A model generated the notes under the pieces. That model searched no databases. It worked only from the letters and a program-made list of their open reading frames with translations, and had not been told where the DNA came from. Shown one piece after another: positions 1 to 9,914 of a DNA stretch of 64,000 bases (its first letter is position 1; each line of letters begins with the position of its first letter). The stretch comes from Hirundichthys speculiger. Taxonomy: Eukaryota; Chordata; Actinopteri; Beloniformes; Exocoetidae. The stretch is taken from contig JAGFBZ010000557.1 in assembly GCA_018398805.1 (NCBI GenBank), forward strand, positions 28,726-92,725. Reading direction: 5' to 3'. The position numbers and the translations under genes were made by a program.

Positions 1-323
1 CATCTGGTCCTCCCAGTGTTTACAGACAGAATTCTGTAGCTCTGGAACCTCTGGACTGAAAACATATACAGAAACACAAATTAAGAAAAAAAAAAGGGGG
101 GCAAAAAAGTTAAAAAAAAAAAACAAAACTCCAGGAACAATGAAGCTCAGTTCCATTAATGAGGTGATCCAGCTGAAGGGAGAAGAGGAAAGGAGGAGAG
201 AGTAGAGGGGTGAAGACACCAGTCAGTGGATCATGTTGGTGTCTCCCTGCAGCGTAGACCTATAGCAGCATAGATGAGGCTGCGTTTCAGACCTGCTCTA
301 GTCTGGTCTGAAAACATCTAAAT
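1..323. other. No gene recognised
   Basis: A-rich stretch at about 86-127, then unremarkable sequence up to the hAT-type MITE. No splice-bounded exon, RNA gene or long reading frame could be supported. Confidence 0.5.
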
Positions 324-772
324 CAGTGGTTCTCAAACCTTTAATCCTGCGTACCAGCTGAGAAACTGTTCAGCTCTCTGAGTACCACCATGATGACCAG
401 TTTTAAAATATAGCCATATATGCCTTCATAATTAGCTTTAAACACACAGAGATATTTATTCCTTTTTGTGGTTATTTATTACCTAAATTGTTACTTTACT
501 GAATCAGACATTTACAACTCTGTCAAACAATTCTAAAATACTCATAGATCTGCACTGCAACTGAATATGTAACTAATACTTTTTATAAGACAATTTCAAT
601 TATCTCAAGCTACACATTTCATTTGAAACATATTTATAGTGCATTGTATGTTTCCGATTTTTTTAAGTGAAAATGTGGAAAAAAAGGGGAAAGTCATGAC
701 ATTCCCCTGCGTACCACCAGAGAGCGCTCACGTACCACCGGTGGTACACGTACCACAGTTTGCGCACCACTG
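324..772. mobile_element. Non-autonomous hAT-type MITE (449 bp)
   Basis: The terminal inverted repeats begin CAGTGGTTCTCAAAC on the left and, read inward from the right end, CAGTGGTGCGCAAAC (13 of 15 bases match). The 8-bp flanks ATCTAAAT (316-323) and ATCTAACG (773-780) agree at 6 of 8 positions, as expected of an aged hAT target-site duplication. The interior is AT-rich and non-coding. Near the right end is the palindromic GTACCACCGGTGGTAC. Confidence 0.75.
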
Positions 773-2486
773 ATCTAACGGACCCTCCAAACAGACTGAC
801 TGCTTCAGTCTCCTTTAACGTCTAACTTGAAGCCTGTCGTCTCTGAGATGGAGCTCCTGGGTTTCTGTATTTCTCTGAGCATTGCCTGGTCTGATCTGTT
901 CACTGCTTCTCTCAGACCATGTCCCTCTTAGCAACATTTTAATCCCCACCTGACTGCTCCAGACCAACCAAACATCTGTGTCATAGAGGTCTGCAGACCT
1001 GCTGGTGATCAGTCCATCAGGTGGATTGATTCCTGTAGAACCAGGAAGCTGCCTGCTGGTTCTCATTTCTTTGGTGCTCTTGTCTTTGCTGCAGGTGGTG
1101 GAGGAGGACACGCCTCTTCCTCTAGACTCCACATCACAGGAAGATCCTTCACTCTGCAGGAGAGGAGGAGGACCAGGAAGGTGAAGAAGAGCTGCTCTCA
1201 TTGGTCAAATCCTGAAGGTTTTCTGTCAGCAGTGAAGTGAAGAAGAAGACAAACAAAGACAAGGACACAAAGATGATCTGGAACAATCTGCTGCAGACTT
1301 TTCATTTTGTTTTCTCTTTTCAGTCCAGATTCACAATTTCTCCTTCTTTTCTTCAGAACTGCTTTATCTCTTTTTCTTTTGAATCTGTTTTTTCCTGTTG
1401 TTCAGAAAACCAAAAACCATGAATCCACAACATAAACAATAAGTTCAAGTCTTATCTCATGCTGTCAGGTGACAGAAATGCAGCCTCATCCCAACTTGGC
1501 AGGATGTTGATGTCCTAGAATCATTCACAAGCCTCTGCATCTTCTCCTGCAGTTTCCAGATGTTCTCTCTGGAGAGCAGGATGTGAGCATCTCCTACCTG
1601 AAGCCAGTTCTCCACCTTCTGGAGGCATCAGTCCAGGCTGAGGACACTGAGGACACTGAGGACACTGACCTCAGATGTTGACAGACCTCAGAAACAACTA
1701 CAGTGATCTCACCACCCAGCAGCTTTTGGATGCTGCATCATTCTTGGAGCTTAGATTCAAAACCAAATCCATCAGTGCAGAAAACATCCCTGCTGCTACA
1801 GCGACTGAAGACTGAATCACCAGAAACAGTGGGGAACACACCTGATGAGGTCAGTGATTGTAGGTGTTTGATCATGATCCCTCTCAGACTCACAGAATAT
1901 AGTTTCTGAATCCAAATGAACCAACTAAACTGTTGTTTTCTGTGTGGCAGAGAAAGAAGCCTCGTTCTGAAACTGTTGAGGATCTCTAGTCTCCACAACC
2001 CTCAGAGGAATCACCAAAGAGGTCTCCTGGAGAGGTCTTCTAGACTGATGTGGCCTCCTCATCTCTGCCTGGACAACTGGAAGATGTCGTAGACCTCTGG
2101 TGGCCTCCTGCTCCCAGACACCGATGGAGAGGATGGTCCTTGACCTGGTGGAAGGTGGACGAGGTGAGTCTTCCTCAACTGTCCAAGATGTCTTGCAGGT
2201 ACAATTGCAGACCTGCCACAGGTGGACCATCATCTGTGTCAGGAGACTATGTTGATACGATAGTTTACCCTGATGTCTTTCTAAGTGTTCGCTCTACAGT
2301 TTTTTTTCACAGTAACCTGTTTACATGATGTCGTCCTTCCATGGATGACAGATATCATCCATCATGATGCAGAGATGGAGAACATCACCTAGAAGAAGAA
2401 CGATACGTAGAGCTGAGAGAAAGCTGAGAGGTTTGGTGATTCGTTTTATCGTTACGGTAACTCAGAGTCAACTTACTCAGAGTTGA
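773..2486. other. Intergenic, no gene recognised
   Basis: Several short reading frames exist on both strands (for example 815-1201 minus and 1925-2233 minus), but none shows a recognisable domain, and no coherent set of splice sites connects them. A short GAGGACACT triplication lies near 1640-1665. An old exon cannot be excluded. Confidence 0.4.
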
Positions 2487-2699
2487 GACTTCCGGGAAGA
2501 TGGCGGCGTGAGTAGACCGCAAGTCCGCTGCTCCGATATACTTTTCTCTCGTTTCTTTATAAATCCATTAATGATATAAACTCAAAGCTTTAAGGCACAA
2601 CTCGCACAGTGAACTTTTAACAACAACGAATATGTCGAGGCACAAACCCCGCAAGACCGGGCCGATCACGGCCCAGGACGCCACTGACAGCAGTGCTAG
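2487..2699 (+). mobile_element. 5' end of an L1-like LINE with YY1-type promoter motif
   Basis: Starts at ACTTCCGGGAAGATGGCGGC. AAGATGGCGGC is the YY1-site type found at the 5' end of many L1 elements. The ORF1 start ATG is at 2632, and its first 22 codons run to 2699, where a Ty3/gypsy element is inserted. The frame resumes exactly at 8402 once the CTAG target duplication is removed, so this fragment and 8402-12800 are one LINE. Confidence 0.8.
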
Positions 2700-2898
2700 T
2701 GTAGCGGGCTGAAGTATCCAGGGCTTCTGAGACACTCTTTCTGCAGACAAAAACTCACAGGCTTGGTACTCTTTTGAAGCGGATGCAACACGCTCCGTTT
2801 ATTGCACAGAACGTTAACAACGTTTTTCCCTCTCTTTCTCTTTTTTTTAAACATCCAGTCGCACGTCTCTGACGTCACACCCGCGCCCCACTCTCACA
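2700..2898 (-). repeat. 3' LTR of the gypsy element (minus orientation)
   Basis: 199 bp, TG...CA bounded, matching 8188-8397 except for an 11-base deletion after GTTAACAA and scattered changes. Just inside it (2899-2912) the minus strand reads a G-run (AAGGGGGGA) suitable as the polypurine tract. Confidence 0.8.
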
Positions 2899-3184
2899 TG
2901 CGTCCCCCCTTATAGCGGAGGATGTCCTCATCTCTCACTACACATGTAAATGAAACACTCAGGGGGGGAAAGAACATAAGCATGTAAAACACAATACATG
3001 AACACAGCTAAACAGGCCATGGAGCAAATATTCAAGAAATACAACCATAAAGTGTAAACAGCCCAGGCAGCTCATATATATGTAAAAATAAAAAAAATAA
3101 ATAAAAAAATAAATAAAACAACATACACGCAACCACCCCTTAAAACACAGGGAGCCAATAACCATCAGCATGTATATAAAACAG

Positions 3185-3613
3185 TCACTCCATAACATAG
3201 TCTCTAAAGCGAGCAGGAGGTCGTGAAGACCTACCAACCCGAGAGAACCTAGGCGGGGCAACAGCCTGGCCAGGGCAACCCCCAGCACCTACGCCACGAC
3301 CACAGGCCCCGTCTCCGACAAAGAGGGACTCGCCCGCAGGGTCACCAGGCGTGGCAGCATCCTCCCGCAGAACAGTGGGTGGGGAAGGGGTGAGGAGGGT
3401 TCTAGACGGGCCCTCAAAAGGGAAAGCCACAGGCAATTCGTAGCGCCGCAGCCTGTCATAGTGGACTGTCTGAAGGGGGGGCTCCTCCCCGAATGGGCTA
3501 CTAATCTGATAGGTGACTCCAACTTCCTCATCCCTGTCCATTCGCCGTTGCACCAAGTAAGGTCCCTTCCAGTGGGGAGCCAGTTTACGGCGGCTCTCTG
3601 TGGGGTCGTTCAA
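3185..3613 (-). pseudogene. Gypsy integrase C-terminal tail (GPY/F module)
   Basis: A 142-codon minus-strand frame with HWKGPYLV, the GPY/F motif that follows the integrase core in many Ty3/gypsy elements. It ends in an Arg/Pro-rich tail closing ...RDYVME. It is in frame with the integrase upstream, but a TGA at the boundary (about 3611-3613, directly after codons reading DLV) separates them. A TGG-to-TGA change would explain the stop. No chromodomain or envelope follows before the LTR. Confidence 0.75.
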
Positions 3614-5000
3614 TCACACAAGGTCCCCAACCTCGTATGGTTCATGCCTCAACCTGGTATCATAGAAAGCCTTTTGCCGTCTGCTTGCCACAATGTTGTT
3701 TTCCCTCGTCAGGCTAAAAGCCGTGTCCAAGCGCCTTAGGAGAGAACTAGCAAAGTCCTCCGGGGACCCATCTACTGGCCTGCCTTGCACCAGCGAGCCC
3801 AGCACCACATCCACCGGTGTCCGGGCCTCCCTGCCGTGTGTGAGGAAGTAAGGCGTGAACCCGGTGCTAGAATGTACACTGGTGTTATACGCAAAAGCAA
3901 CCTGTAAGAGGAAAGAGTCCCACTCCCCCTCACATGACAAGAGCATTTTAGCCAACTGGTCAATAAGTGTTCTATTAAACCTCTCCACCATCCCGTCAGA
4001 CTTCGGGTTGTATGGAGTGGTATGAGTTTTCTTCACACCCAGCAGCCTGCACAAATGTTTCACCATATCAGCCTCAAACTGCCTCCCCATATCTGTGTGT
4101 AGCGTTTCCATCACACCATGTTCCAAAATGTAGCTCTGAAAGAGACACTCAGCCACTGTGGTGGCCTTCTGGTCAGCGATGGCATAAAGGTTAACAAATT
4201 TCGTGAAATAGTCCTCAACAACTAAAACATACCGGTTGCCCTTGGAGGTGACTGGCAACTCAAGTATGTCGGCTGCGACACGTTGGAAAGGCCTCTCTGT
4301 CTGTGAAGTCCTCATAGGGGCATGATGTCGAGGAACTGGGGACTTTCTCCTTTGACAAGCATAACACTGATCACACCAAGCTTTAACATCACCATACATA
4401 GTGGGCCAATAACAAACACCCCGGGCACGTGCCAAGACCCGTTCATGTGCAAGGTGAGCCGTCAAAGGCGTACCATGTAGGTGTCCGAGGACCTCGGGGA
4501 CCAAGACAGCAGGGACTAAAACCTGTGTTGTTTGCCCCACCTCAGACAGCCACACAACCCTGCACAACAGTCCATCAATGAAAGTCAGGCGGGGAAACTC
4601 GTGCCACAGTCTCCTTAAATCCCGGCTGGCATCCTTCAGCCTCCACCTAGGGGGTCTCTGACCTTCCTCCAGCCAGGCCAACACCTGTCTGATGTCGGCG
4701 TCACACCGCTGGAGCTCCCTGACACTGGAGCCATTGTGCGACAGAGTGTAGATTAAAGCTCGGTCCTCACAAGCCTGAGGATCAGGGCTGGAGCTGGAGG
4801 TTGTTGTAGGGGCCGCAGTGGGAATGGAAGTCTCTATGGTGCACACTGTTCTGGAGCCATTGTCTACCACTGTTTGGGTACCTTTGTGCACAAGAGCGTG
4901 GACAGCACCAGGGGAATCAGCATCAGCGAGCTCCGCACTGAGGTCGGGTCTGCGTGACAGAGCATCCGCGTTAGTGTGTTGACCTCCACTCTTGTCAGAA
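3614..5000 (-). pseudogene. Gypsy RNase H end and integrase
   Basis: The minus-strand frame starts in the LINE fragment and enters gypsy sequence at about residue 86. HTNADALSRRP is the signature closing RNase H in Ty3/gypsy. An HHCC zinc-binding module follows (His residues in LGHLHGTPLTAHLAHERV, Cys in CDQCYAC), then the integrase core with its DDE residues in AADILE, HTDMGRQFE and MVERFNR. The core is intact. In a live element it would insert the DNA copy into the genome. The reverse transcriptase that should precede RNase H is missing, so this copy cannot transpose by itself. Confidence 0.85.
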
Positions 5001-5474
5001 TCAGAATCAGAATCAGAATCGTTTTTTAATCGCCAAGTACGTTCACACATACAAGGAATTTTGTTCCGGCAGGTGGTAACACTCTCAGAATAAGAAAGGA
5101 ATATGTAATAAGAAAAACAGGATATGTACATCATATACAAAAGTAAAAAAAAAAAGTAAGTTAAAAAATAGAATAAAATAAAATAAATAGGTAAGTAAGT
5201 AAATAGTATGTACAAGGGTGGTGCAAAGTACACAAGATAGTTCAAATGACAGTGGTTTTTGGATAGTGCAAAAGATTGGTTGAAACCATTTATAAGCTGT
5301 TCATTAAAGTGATGGCAGTGCGGTAGAAGCTGTTTTTAAGTCTTGTGGTTTTGGTGCGCAGGGCTCTGTAGCGCCTGCCGGAGGGGAGGAGGGAGAACAG
5401 GTTGTTTCCTGGGTGGGCGGGGTCTTTGATGATGTTGGCTGCCCTCTTCCTGGTTCCTGGATGGAGCAGTGGAC

Positions 5475-5723
5475 GTACAGTTCCTGGATGGAGGGCAATG
5501 GGGGGGGGCCCCAGTGAGTTCTTCAGTGATCTTTCTGCCCTCTTTTGCCCTCTTCCTGGTTCTGGAGCAGTACAGTTCCTGGATGGAGGGCAGGGGGGCC
5601 CCAGTGATCTTTTCTGCCCTCTTCCTGGTTCTGGAGCAGTACAGTTCCTGGATGGAGGGCAGGGGGGCCCCAGTGATCTTTTCTGCCCTCTTCCTGGTTC
5701 TGGAGCAGTACAGTTCCTGGATG
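5475..5723. repeat. 69-bp tandem repeat within LINE ORF2
   Basis: Units start at about 5475 (irregular first unit), 5576, 5645 and 5714, so the regular period is 69 bp (23 codons). On the minus strand each unit encodes a peptide of the type LPSIQELYCSRTRKRA plus EKITGAP, the same as the single-copy ORF2 C-terminal segment, so it amplified in frame. The array runs into the assembly gap and its true copy number is unknown. Confidence 0.85.
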
Positions 5724-5825
5724 NNNNNNNNNNNNNNNNNNNNNNNNNNNNNNNNNNNNNNNNNNNNNNNNNNNNNNNNNNNNNNNNNNNNNNNNNNNNN
5801 NNNNNNNNNNNNNNNNNNNNNNNNN
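5724..5825. other. Assembly gap (102 Ns)
   Basis: A run of N immediately after the third full 69-bp unit; almost certainly the assembler failed on the tandem repeat. Confidence 0.99.
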
Positions 5826-6384
5826 GGTGGATGGAGGGGGACGGTGATGGAGGAGCACAGGACAGACTGGATGACAGCTGTGTAGAACTGGACCAGCAGC
5901 TCCTGAGACAGGCCGAGTCTCTTCAGCCGGCGCAGGAAGAACATCCTTGCTGGGCCTTCTTCAGGATGCAGTGGATGTTCTTCTCCCACCTCAGGTCCTG
6001 GGAGATGGTGGTCCCCAGGAACTTGAAGGTCTGGACGGTCACAGGGGCTGCAGATGGTGAGGGGGAGCAGGCGAGGGCTGTCTCCTGAAGTCCACTGTCA
6101 TCTCCACAGTTGAGCGTGTTCAGCTCCAGTTGTGCTGACTGCACCAGAGCACCAGCCGCTCGATCTCTCGTCGGTATGCAGACCACTCGTCCCCGTCCTG
6201 GATCAGGCCGATGACGGTGGTGTCGTCTGCAAACTTCAGGAGTTGACAGCTGGGTGCGTGGAGGTGCAGTCGTGGGTGTAGAGGAGAAGAGCAGTGGGAC
6301 AGGACACCCCCTGGGGGGCGCCAGTGCTGACGGTCCGGGTCACCGGAGGACATAGAGACGTTACAACAGTCTGGAATAAAGTCT

Positions 6385-6846
6385 GTGGCCTGCAAGAGAG
6401 GATGTTAATATCTTCAATGCGGAGAAGCCCAGACCCACATCCATAATGCACAAGTCCGCCGCAGGAAATCAAACCTAGCAAAACAGCCTGTGTAGCTCCC
6501 CGCACAACATGCACAGTTTGTTCATAAGGCCTGCCACCCAACTTCAGCGGAAGGGCCACAGTGCCTAAAGTGTCCAATAGCTGTCCATTCACTGCACGTG
6601 CATACAAATACTGCGTATTCAGCACGCGTTTACGCAAAGCTGGGATGGACATCCGGAACTCCTCAGAAATCAACGAAACATTAGAGCCAGAGTCAATTAA
6701 CACAGTCACGTCAACTCCTTCTACCAGTCCTTTAACATAAGCTGTAGACTCGGACTCACCCACCGAACAGGAGTCCACTGTGGGGTCCGGAGTCGCCGCT
6801 GCAGAGTTGTCCTCATGACCCTGTGGTGGCAACACTGGCATCCGGG
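6385..6846 (-). pseudogene. Gypsy retropepsin-type protease
   Basis: The minus-strand frame contains VDVTVLIDSGSNVSLIS, the DSG active-site motif of retroviral-type aspartic proteases with the expected hydrophobic run before it. PLKLGGRPYEQTVHVV and a flap-like segment follow (VLLGL near the end). It would process the gag-pol polyprotein. About 30 codons past the domain the frame runs directly into LINE sequence (TGAPQGV), marking the breakpoint. Confidence 0.8.
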
Positions 6847-8064
6847 TCACGATGCCAGATACTGGAAGTTTCCCCGATCCTCTCCGCGCGGGGATTGAGA
6901 TGGTGACCGTCGTGAGGGAGATAGAAACCTCACTCCCCGCCGCGGCTGACGCTCCTCTGCAAAGCGTGGCTTCCCCTGGTCCTCGCTGTCCAGCCGGCGC
7001 GGCGAGAACCCAGTAGTGGTACCCCGGGTCCCCCGTTCTCGTGGAGACCATTCTCTGGCACTGTATCCACCTTGAAGCCGGCGCTGCGCAGATCGGCCTC
7101 TTGTGCTGTCGTCCCTCCGGAAGTCCATGGAGGTGGACCTGCATCCAAACCCGCCACAAGCGCAGTGACAGGCATGCCGCTGCTCTCTGCGCTCCCCCGG
7201 GCTCTGCAGACGAGCCCCAGGAAAAGGAGAGCCCAGACCGCCACGCTCAGCTCCACAGGTATGAGCTCTCAAATCCCTCACCTCTGATTGCAAATTGTCC
7301 ATCCTCGAGGCGAGCCGTTCTATGGCATGAACTAGCTTCTCTGTGGCGTTTGCATTACAGTCCAACACTCTTGGTGACGCTGGATCGAGAGCGGCCACAA
7401 CAGCAGGATGCGGGTTGGGGTAGGGCAATCCAGGTGTGCTCGCCCTCAGAGCCTGCCTGGCCCGCTCACAACGACCCGCTATAGTCAAAGCCTCCTCCAC
7501 ATCCGTGGCCCCCTGTTCATGGCACTTAACTTGGAGAGCAGGTTCGAGCCCGGCAAGAAAACGTCTAAAAGTCTCACGTTCCTGGCAGCTCTGTCATAGT
7601 CGGAAAAGCCTCAGCCACGAGCCTGGAGAGGTCGGCTGCATAGACCTCCAAACTCTCGTTCGGCTGACGGGGCCGCGCAGAAATGCACGTCTGGAAGTAC
7701 AGGAGGAAAACTGTTTTCTGTCCAAAAGGCGTCCATTAACCGTTCCTTAACTCGCTCATAATCACACTGAACATCCGGCGGTAGAGTGTCCCACAGCAGG
7801 AAAGCTGCGCCGTCCAGCCTCGTAGGAAGAAGATTCACCAAAGCGGCGGTGTAACTCCCGCTCCCGGTCCCCCTCGGCCTGGGCGCGGACCGCGGCTTCA
7901 AACTGCTTCACCCACGTAGCAAACGGCTTCTCACCGTCGCCACGAAACGGCGGGGGAAGCTCGACTCTCACGCCAACCACGCCACCAGTCCATGCATGAG
8001 CACTCCCGAAATACTCGTCATCCATGTCACGGTCCGTAACGTTGCGCTTCAGTCCTCCGAACAT
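6847..8064 (-). pseudogene. Gypsy gag, frameshifted
   Basis: The minus-strand start near 8064 (MFGGLKRNVTDRDMDDEYF) leads into a gag-like region with FRGDGEKPFATWVKQFEAAV. After a frame change comes LPTRLDGAAFLLWDTLPPDV, and after another frame change a long segment with RMDNLQSEVRDLRAHTC. This is the order expected of Ty3/gypsy gag (capsid-like helices, then a basic region). At least two frameshifts break it. A Cys/His-rich stretch (HACHCACGGFGC) may be a degraded zinc knuckle. Confidence 0.65.
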
Positions 8065-8187
8065 GTCGCTCCCAAGCGTTCACACGAGCACGCTAGCCGG
8101 CTAGGCCGACTGAAAAAGTTCAGTAATTGCCGAAAGAGAAAAACCGCTCCAAAAACCAGGTCTCACTCCAGTTACCGCTGCCACCAA

Positions 8188-8397
8188 TGTAGCGGGCTGA
8201 AGTATCCAGGGCTTCTGAGACACTCTTTCTGCGGACAAAAACTCACAGGCTTGGTACTCTTTTGAAGCGGATGCAACACGCTCCGTTTATTGCACAGAAC
8301 GTTAACAACACGAACACCCCTCTTTTCCCTCTCTTTCTCTTTTTTTTAAACATCCAGTCGCACGTCTCTGACGTCACACCCGCGCCCCACTCTCACA
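8188..8397 (-). repeat. 5' LTR of the gypsy element (minus orientation)
   Basis: 210 bp, bounded TG...CA, matching 2700-2898. Adjacent on the minus strand (8187 downwards) is TTGGTGGCAGCGG, in the position and with the TGG start expected of a tRNA primer-binding site. CTAG at 8398-8401 is the target duplication. Confidence 0.8.
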
Positions 8398-8401
8398 CTA
8401 G

Positions 8402-9191
8402 CATGGATAGCTGTGCTAGCATGGATATCTGCCCGAGCGCCGAAGCCACTTCGCAGCCCTCTGATATCACAAAGTTGCTGAACAACATCCGCTCTGAGGT
8501 CTGTACGTCGCGGACCGAGATATTGTCTGAGCTTAAAACACTCAAATCAACACTACAAGCTCATGAGGTGAAGCTGCAAGAAGTTGGCGACTCACTCACT
8601 GATGTGGATGCCCGAGTGGTTACCTTGGAGAAGCTATGCTCTGATCTGGTGCAGGACAACGCGAAGATGAAGTCGAAGCTGGAGGACCTCGAGAACCGTT
8701 CCAGACACAATAACATCAGAGTGATAGGAGTCCCCGAGCGTGAGGAAGGACCCCGTCCCGCCGCGTTCATGGAGGCCCTTTTTCTTGAGGTTTTCGGGGA
8801 GGAAAGCTTCACCAAGCCCCCGGGCGTACACAGGGCCCACCGCTCGCTAGAACCGCCGCCGAAGCAGAACCAACCCCCGCGGCCGATGTTTGTTCGGCTA
8901 CACCACTTCCAGACGAAGGAACATATTCTGCGCCTGTCGAGGGAGAAGGGCCAACTACTCTTCAGAGGAACGAGGGTCCACTTTTATCCTGATTTCAGCG
9001 CCGAGTTAGCCAAGAAGAGGGCCGCATTCATCCCAGTCAAAGGCAAGCTACGCGAGGCCGGTATGGAGTTCGCCCTACCGCACCCAGCTCGTTTACGGGT
9101 CGTCCATGATGGAGCAAAACACTTCTTTGATTCACCCCAGGAGGCTATTACTTTCCTCCAGCAGAAGACCCCGCAACCACCGCTTAACTGA
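8402..9191 (+). pseudogene. L1-like ORF1 (nucleic-acid chaperone), split by insertion
   Basis: Resumes the frame opened at 2632. About residues 30-110 are coiled-coil-like with heptads (DITKLLNNIRSEV... through KSKLEDLENRSR). An RRM-like segment follows (NNIRVIGVPE, PPRPMFVRLHHFQTKEHILR), then a C-terminal domain (LLFRGTRVHFYPDFSAEL...). This is the coiled-coil/RRM/CTD order of L1 ORF1 protein (Transposase_22), which packages LINE RNA. Apart from the gypsy insertion the frame is clean. The ATG at 8262 lies inside the LTR and is not the real start. Confidence 0.85.
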
Positions 9192-9914
9192 AGATATGAC
9201 GCCGGGACTGCGCCGCTGTTTCTTTTTTTTTTTTTTTCTGGTACTGTAAGTAGGCCTCTGGTTGTTAAGCTACTGGGAGCATTAGCCGTTTGGCAGCTCG
9301 AGCTAATGAAGCTAATTTTACTTATTGACTTCTACTAACCACGTTATTATACGCTCCCTTACATGCGCCGTTGAACTTACTCTTCTGACTATATTGCATG
9401 TTTTGACTTGCTATTAAGTGTCTGGGATGCTGTCTTCCTGAAGGGTATTTTGAGTTTAATTTCTGTGTTTTAAAGGATTACCTGGGCTTACTTGGTACAT
9501 ACAGCCCTTTTTTTAAGTTGGTTCTTTTTGTACTTCATATTTTATGTATTTCGTTGCACTGTGACTCATACAATTTGGAGCAGGAGTTAGGTCACGTTTG
9601 ACGAGTGACAGTTCAGTTATAGGTAGACTAATAGACAAGTGTTTCAGGTTAAAGTTAGGCATCTCATTGGGAAGATGTTGTGGGTGGGCTCCAAGGGGTT
9701 CTGGGTAGGGGTGTGTTCTTGCTGTACTGCTTTTTTGTTTTTTATTTTATTTTATTATTATTATTTATTTATTTTATTTTTTTTTAATCTCCCTCCTTTT
9801 CTCTCTTTTAACTCACTCAAGCCCTCCAAATGTGTACCTCATGCCTACGCCCAGACTGGCTTCTACAAACTCAGTCTTATCATGTATTACTCTCATTACT
9901 TTACATTTACCTGA
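9192..9914 (+). other. Long spacer between L1 ORF1 and ORF2
   Basis: Non-coding, T-rich in parts (9222-9237; 9731-9784). Consistent with an inter-ORF spacer of an L1-like LINE; no other feature seen. Confidence 0.5.

Larger units (their letters stand above)
4996..6384 (-). mobile_element. 5'-truncated L2/CR1-type LINE fragment inside the gypsy element
   Basis: Minus strand: it begins within the reverse transcriptase (TGAPQGV..., then FADDTTVIGL with the catalytic DD). It runs through the ORF2 C-terminus (FLGTTISQDLRWEKNIH, VQFYTAVIQSVLCSSIT) and ends in a 3' UTR with a short (GATTCT)n tail at 4999-5022, typical of this fish LINE class. It sits exactly where gypsy RT and RNase H should be. 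A 69-bp tandem repeat and a gap of Ns interrupt it. The clade (L2, CR1 or Rex1-like) is by recognition only. Confidence 0.75.
2700..8397 (-). mobile_element. Ty3/gypsy LTR retrotransposon nested in L1 ORF1
   Basis: Two near-identical LTRs (2700-2898 and 8188-8397) bound an internal region coding on the minus strand, and CTAG flanks both ends (2696-2699 and 8398-8401). Reading minus, the order is gag (8.06-6.85 kb), retropepsin (about 6.85-6.39 kb), a gap where reverse transcriptase should be, the end of RNase H (about 4.98 kb), and integrase with a GPY/F tail (4.8-3.19 kb). The LTRs differ mainly by an 11-base indel and a few substitutions, so the insertion is young. The copy is nevertheless dead: it has gag frameshifts, a TGA after the integrase core, and RT/RNase H replaced by a LINE fragment. 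Confidence 0.85.

Noticed and set aside
815..1201. Minus-strand 128-codon frame as an immune-receptor-like exon
   Set aside because: No motif or splice frame could be confirmed; resemblance was only to low-complexity Ser-rich exons.
8262..8401. ATG at 8262 as start of L1 ORF1
   Set aside because: It lies in the gypsy LTR; the true start is at 2632, separated by the insertion.
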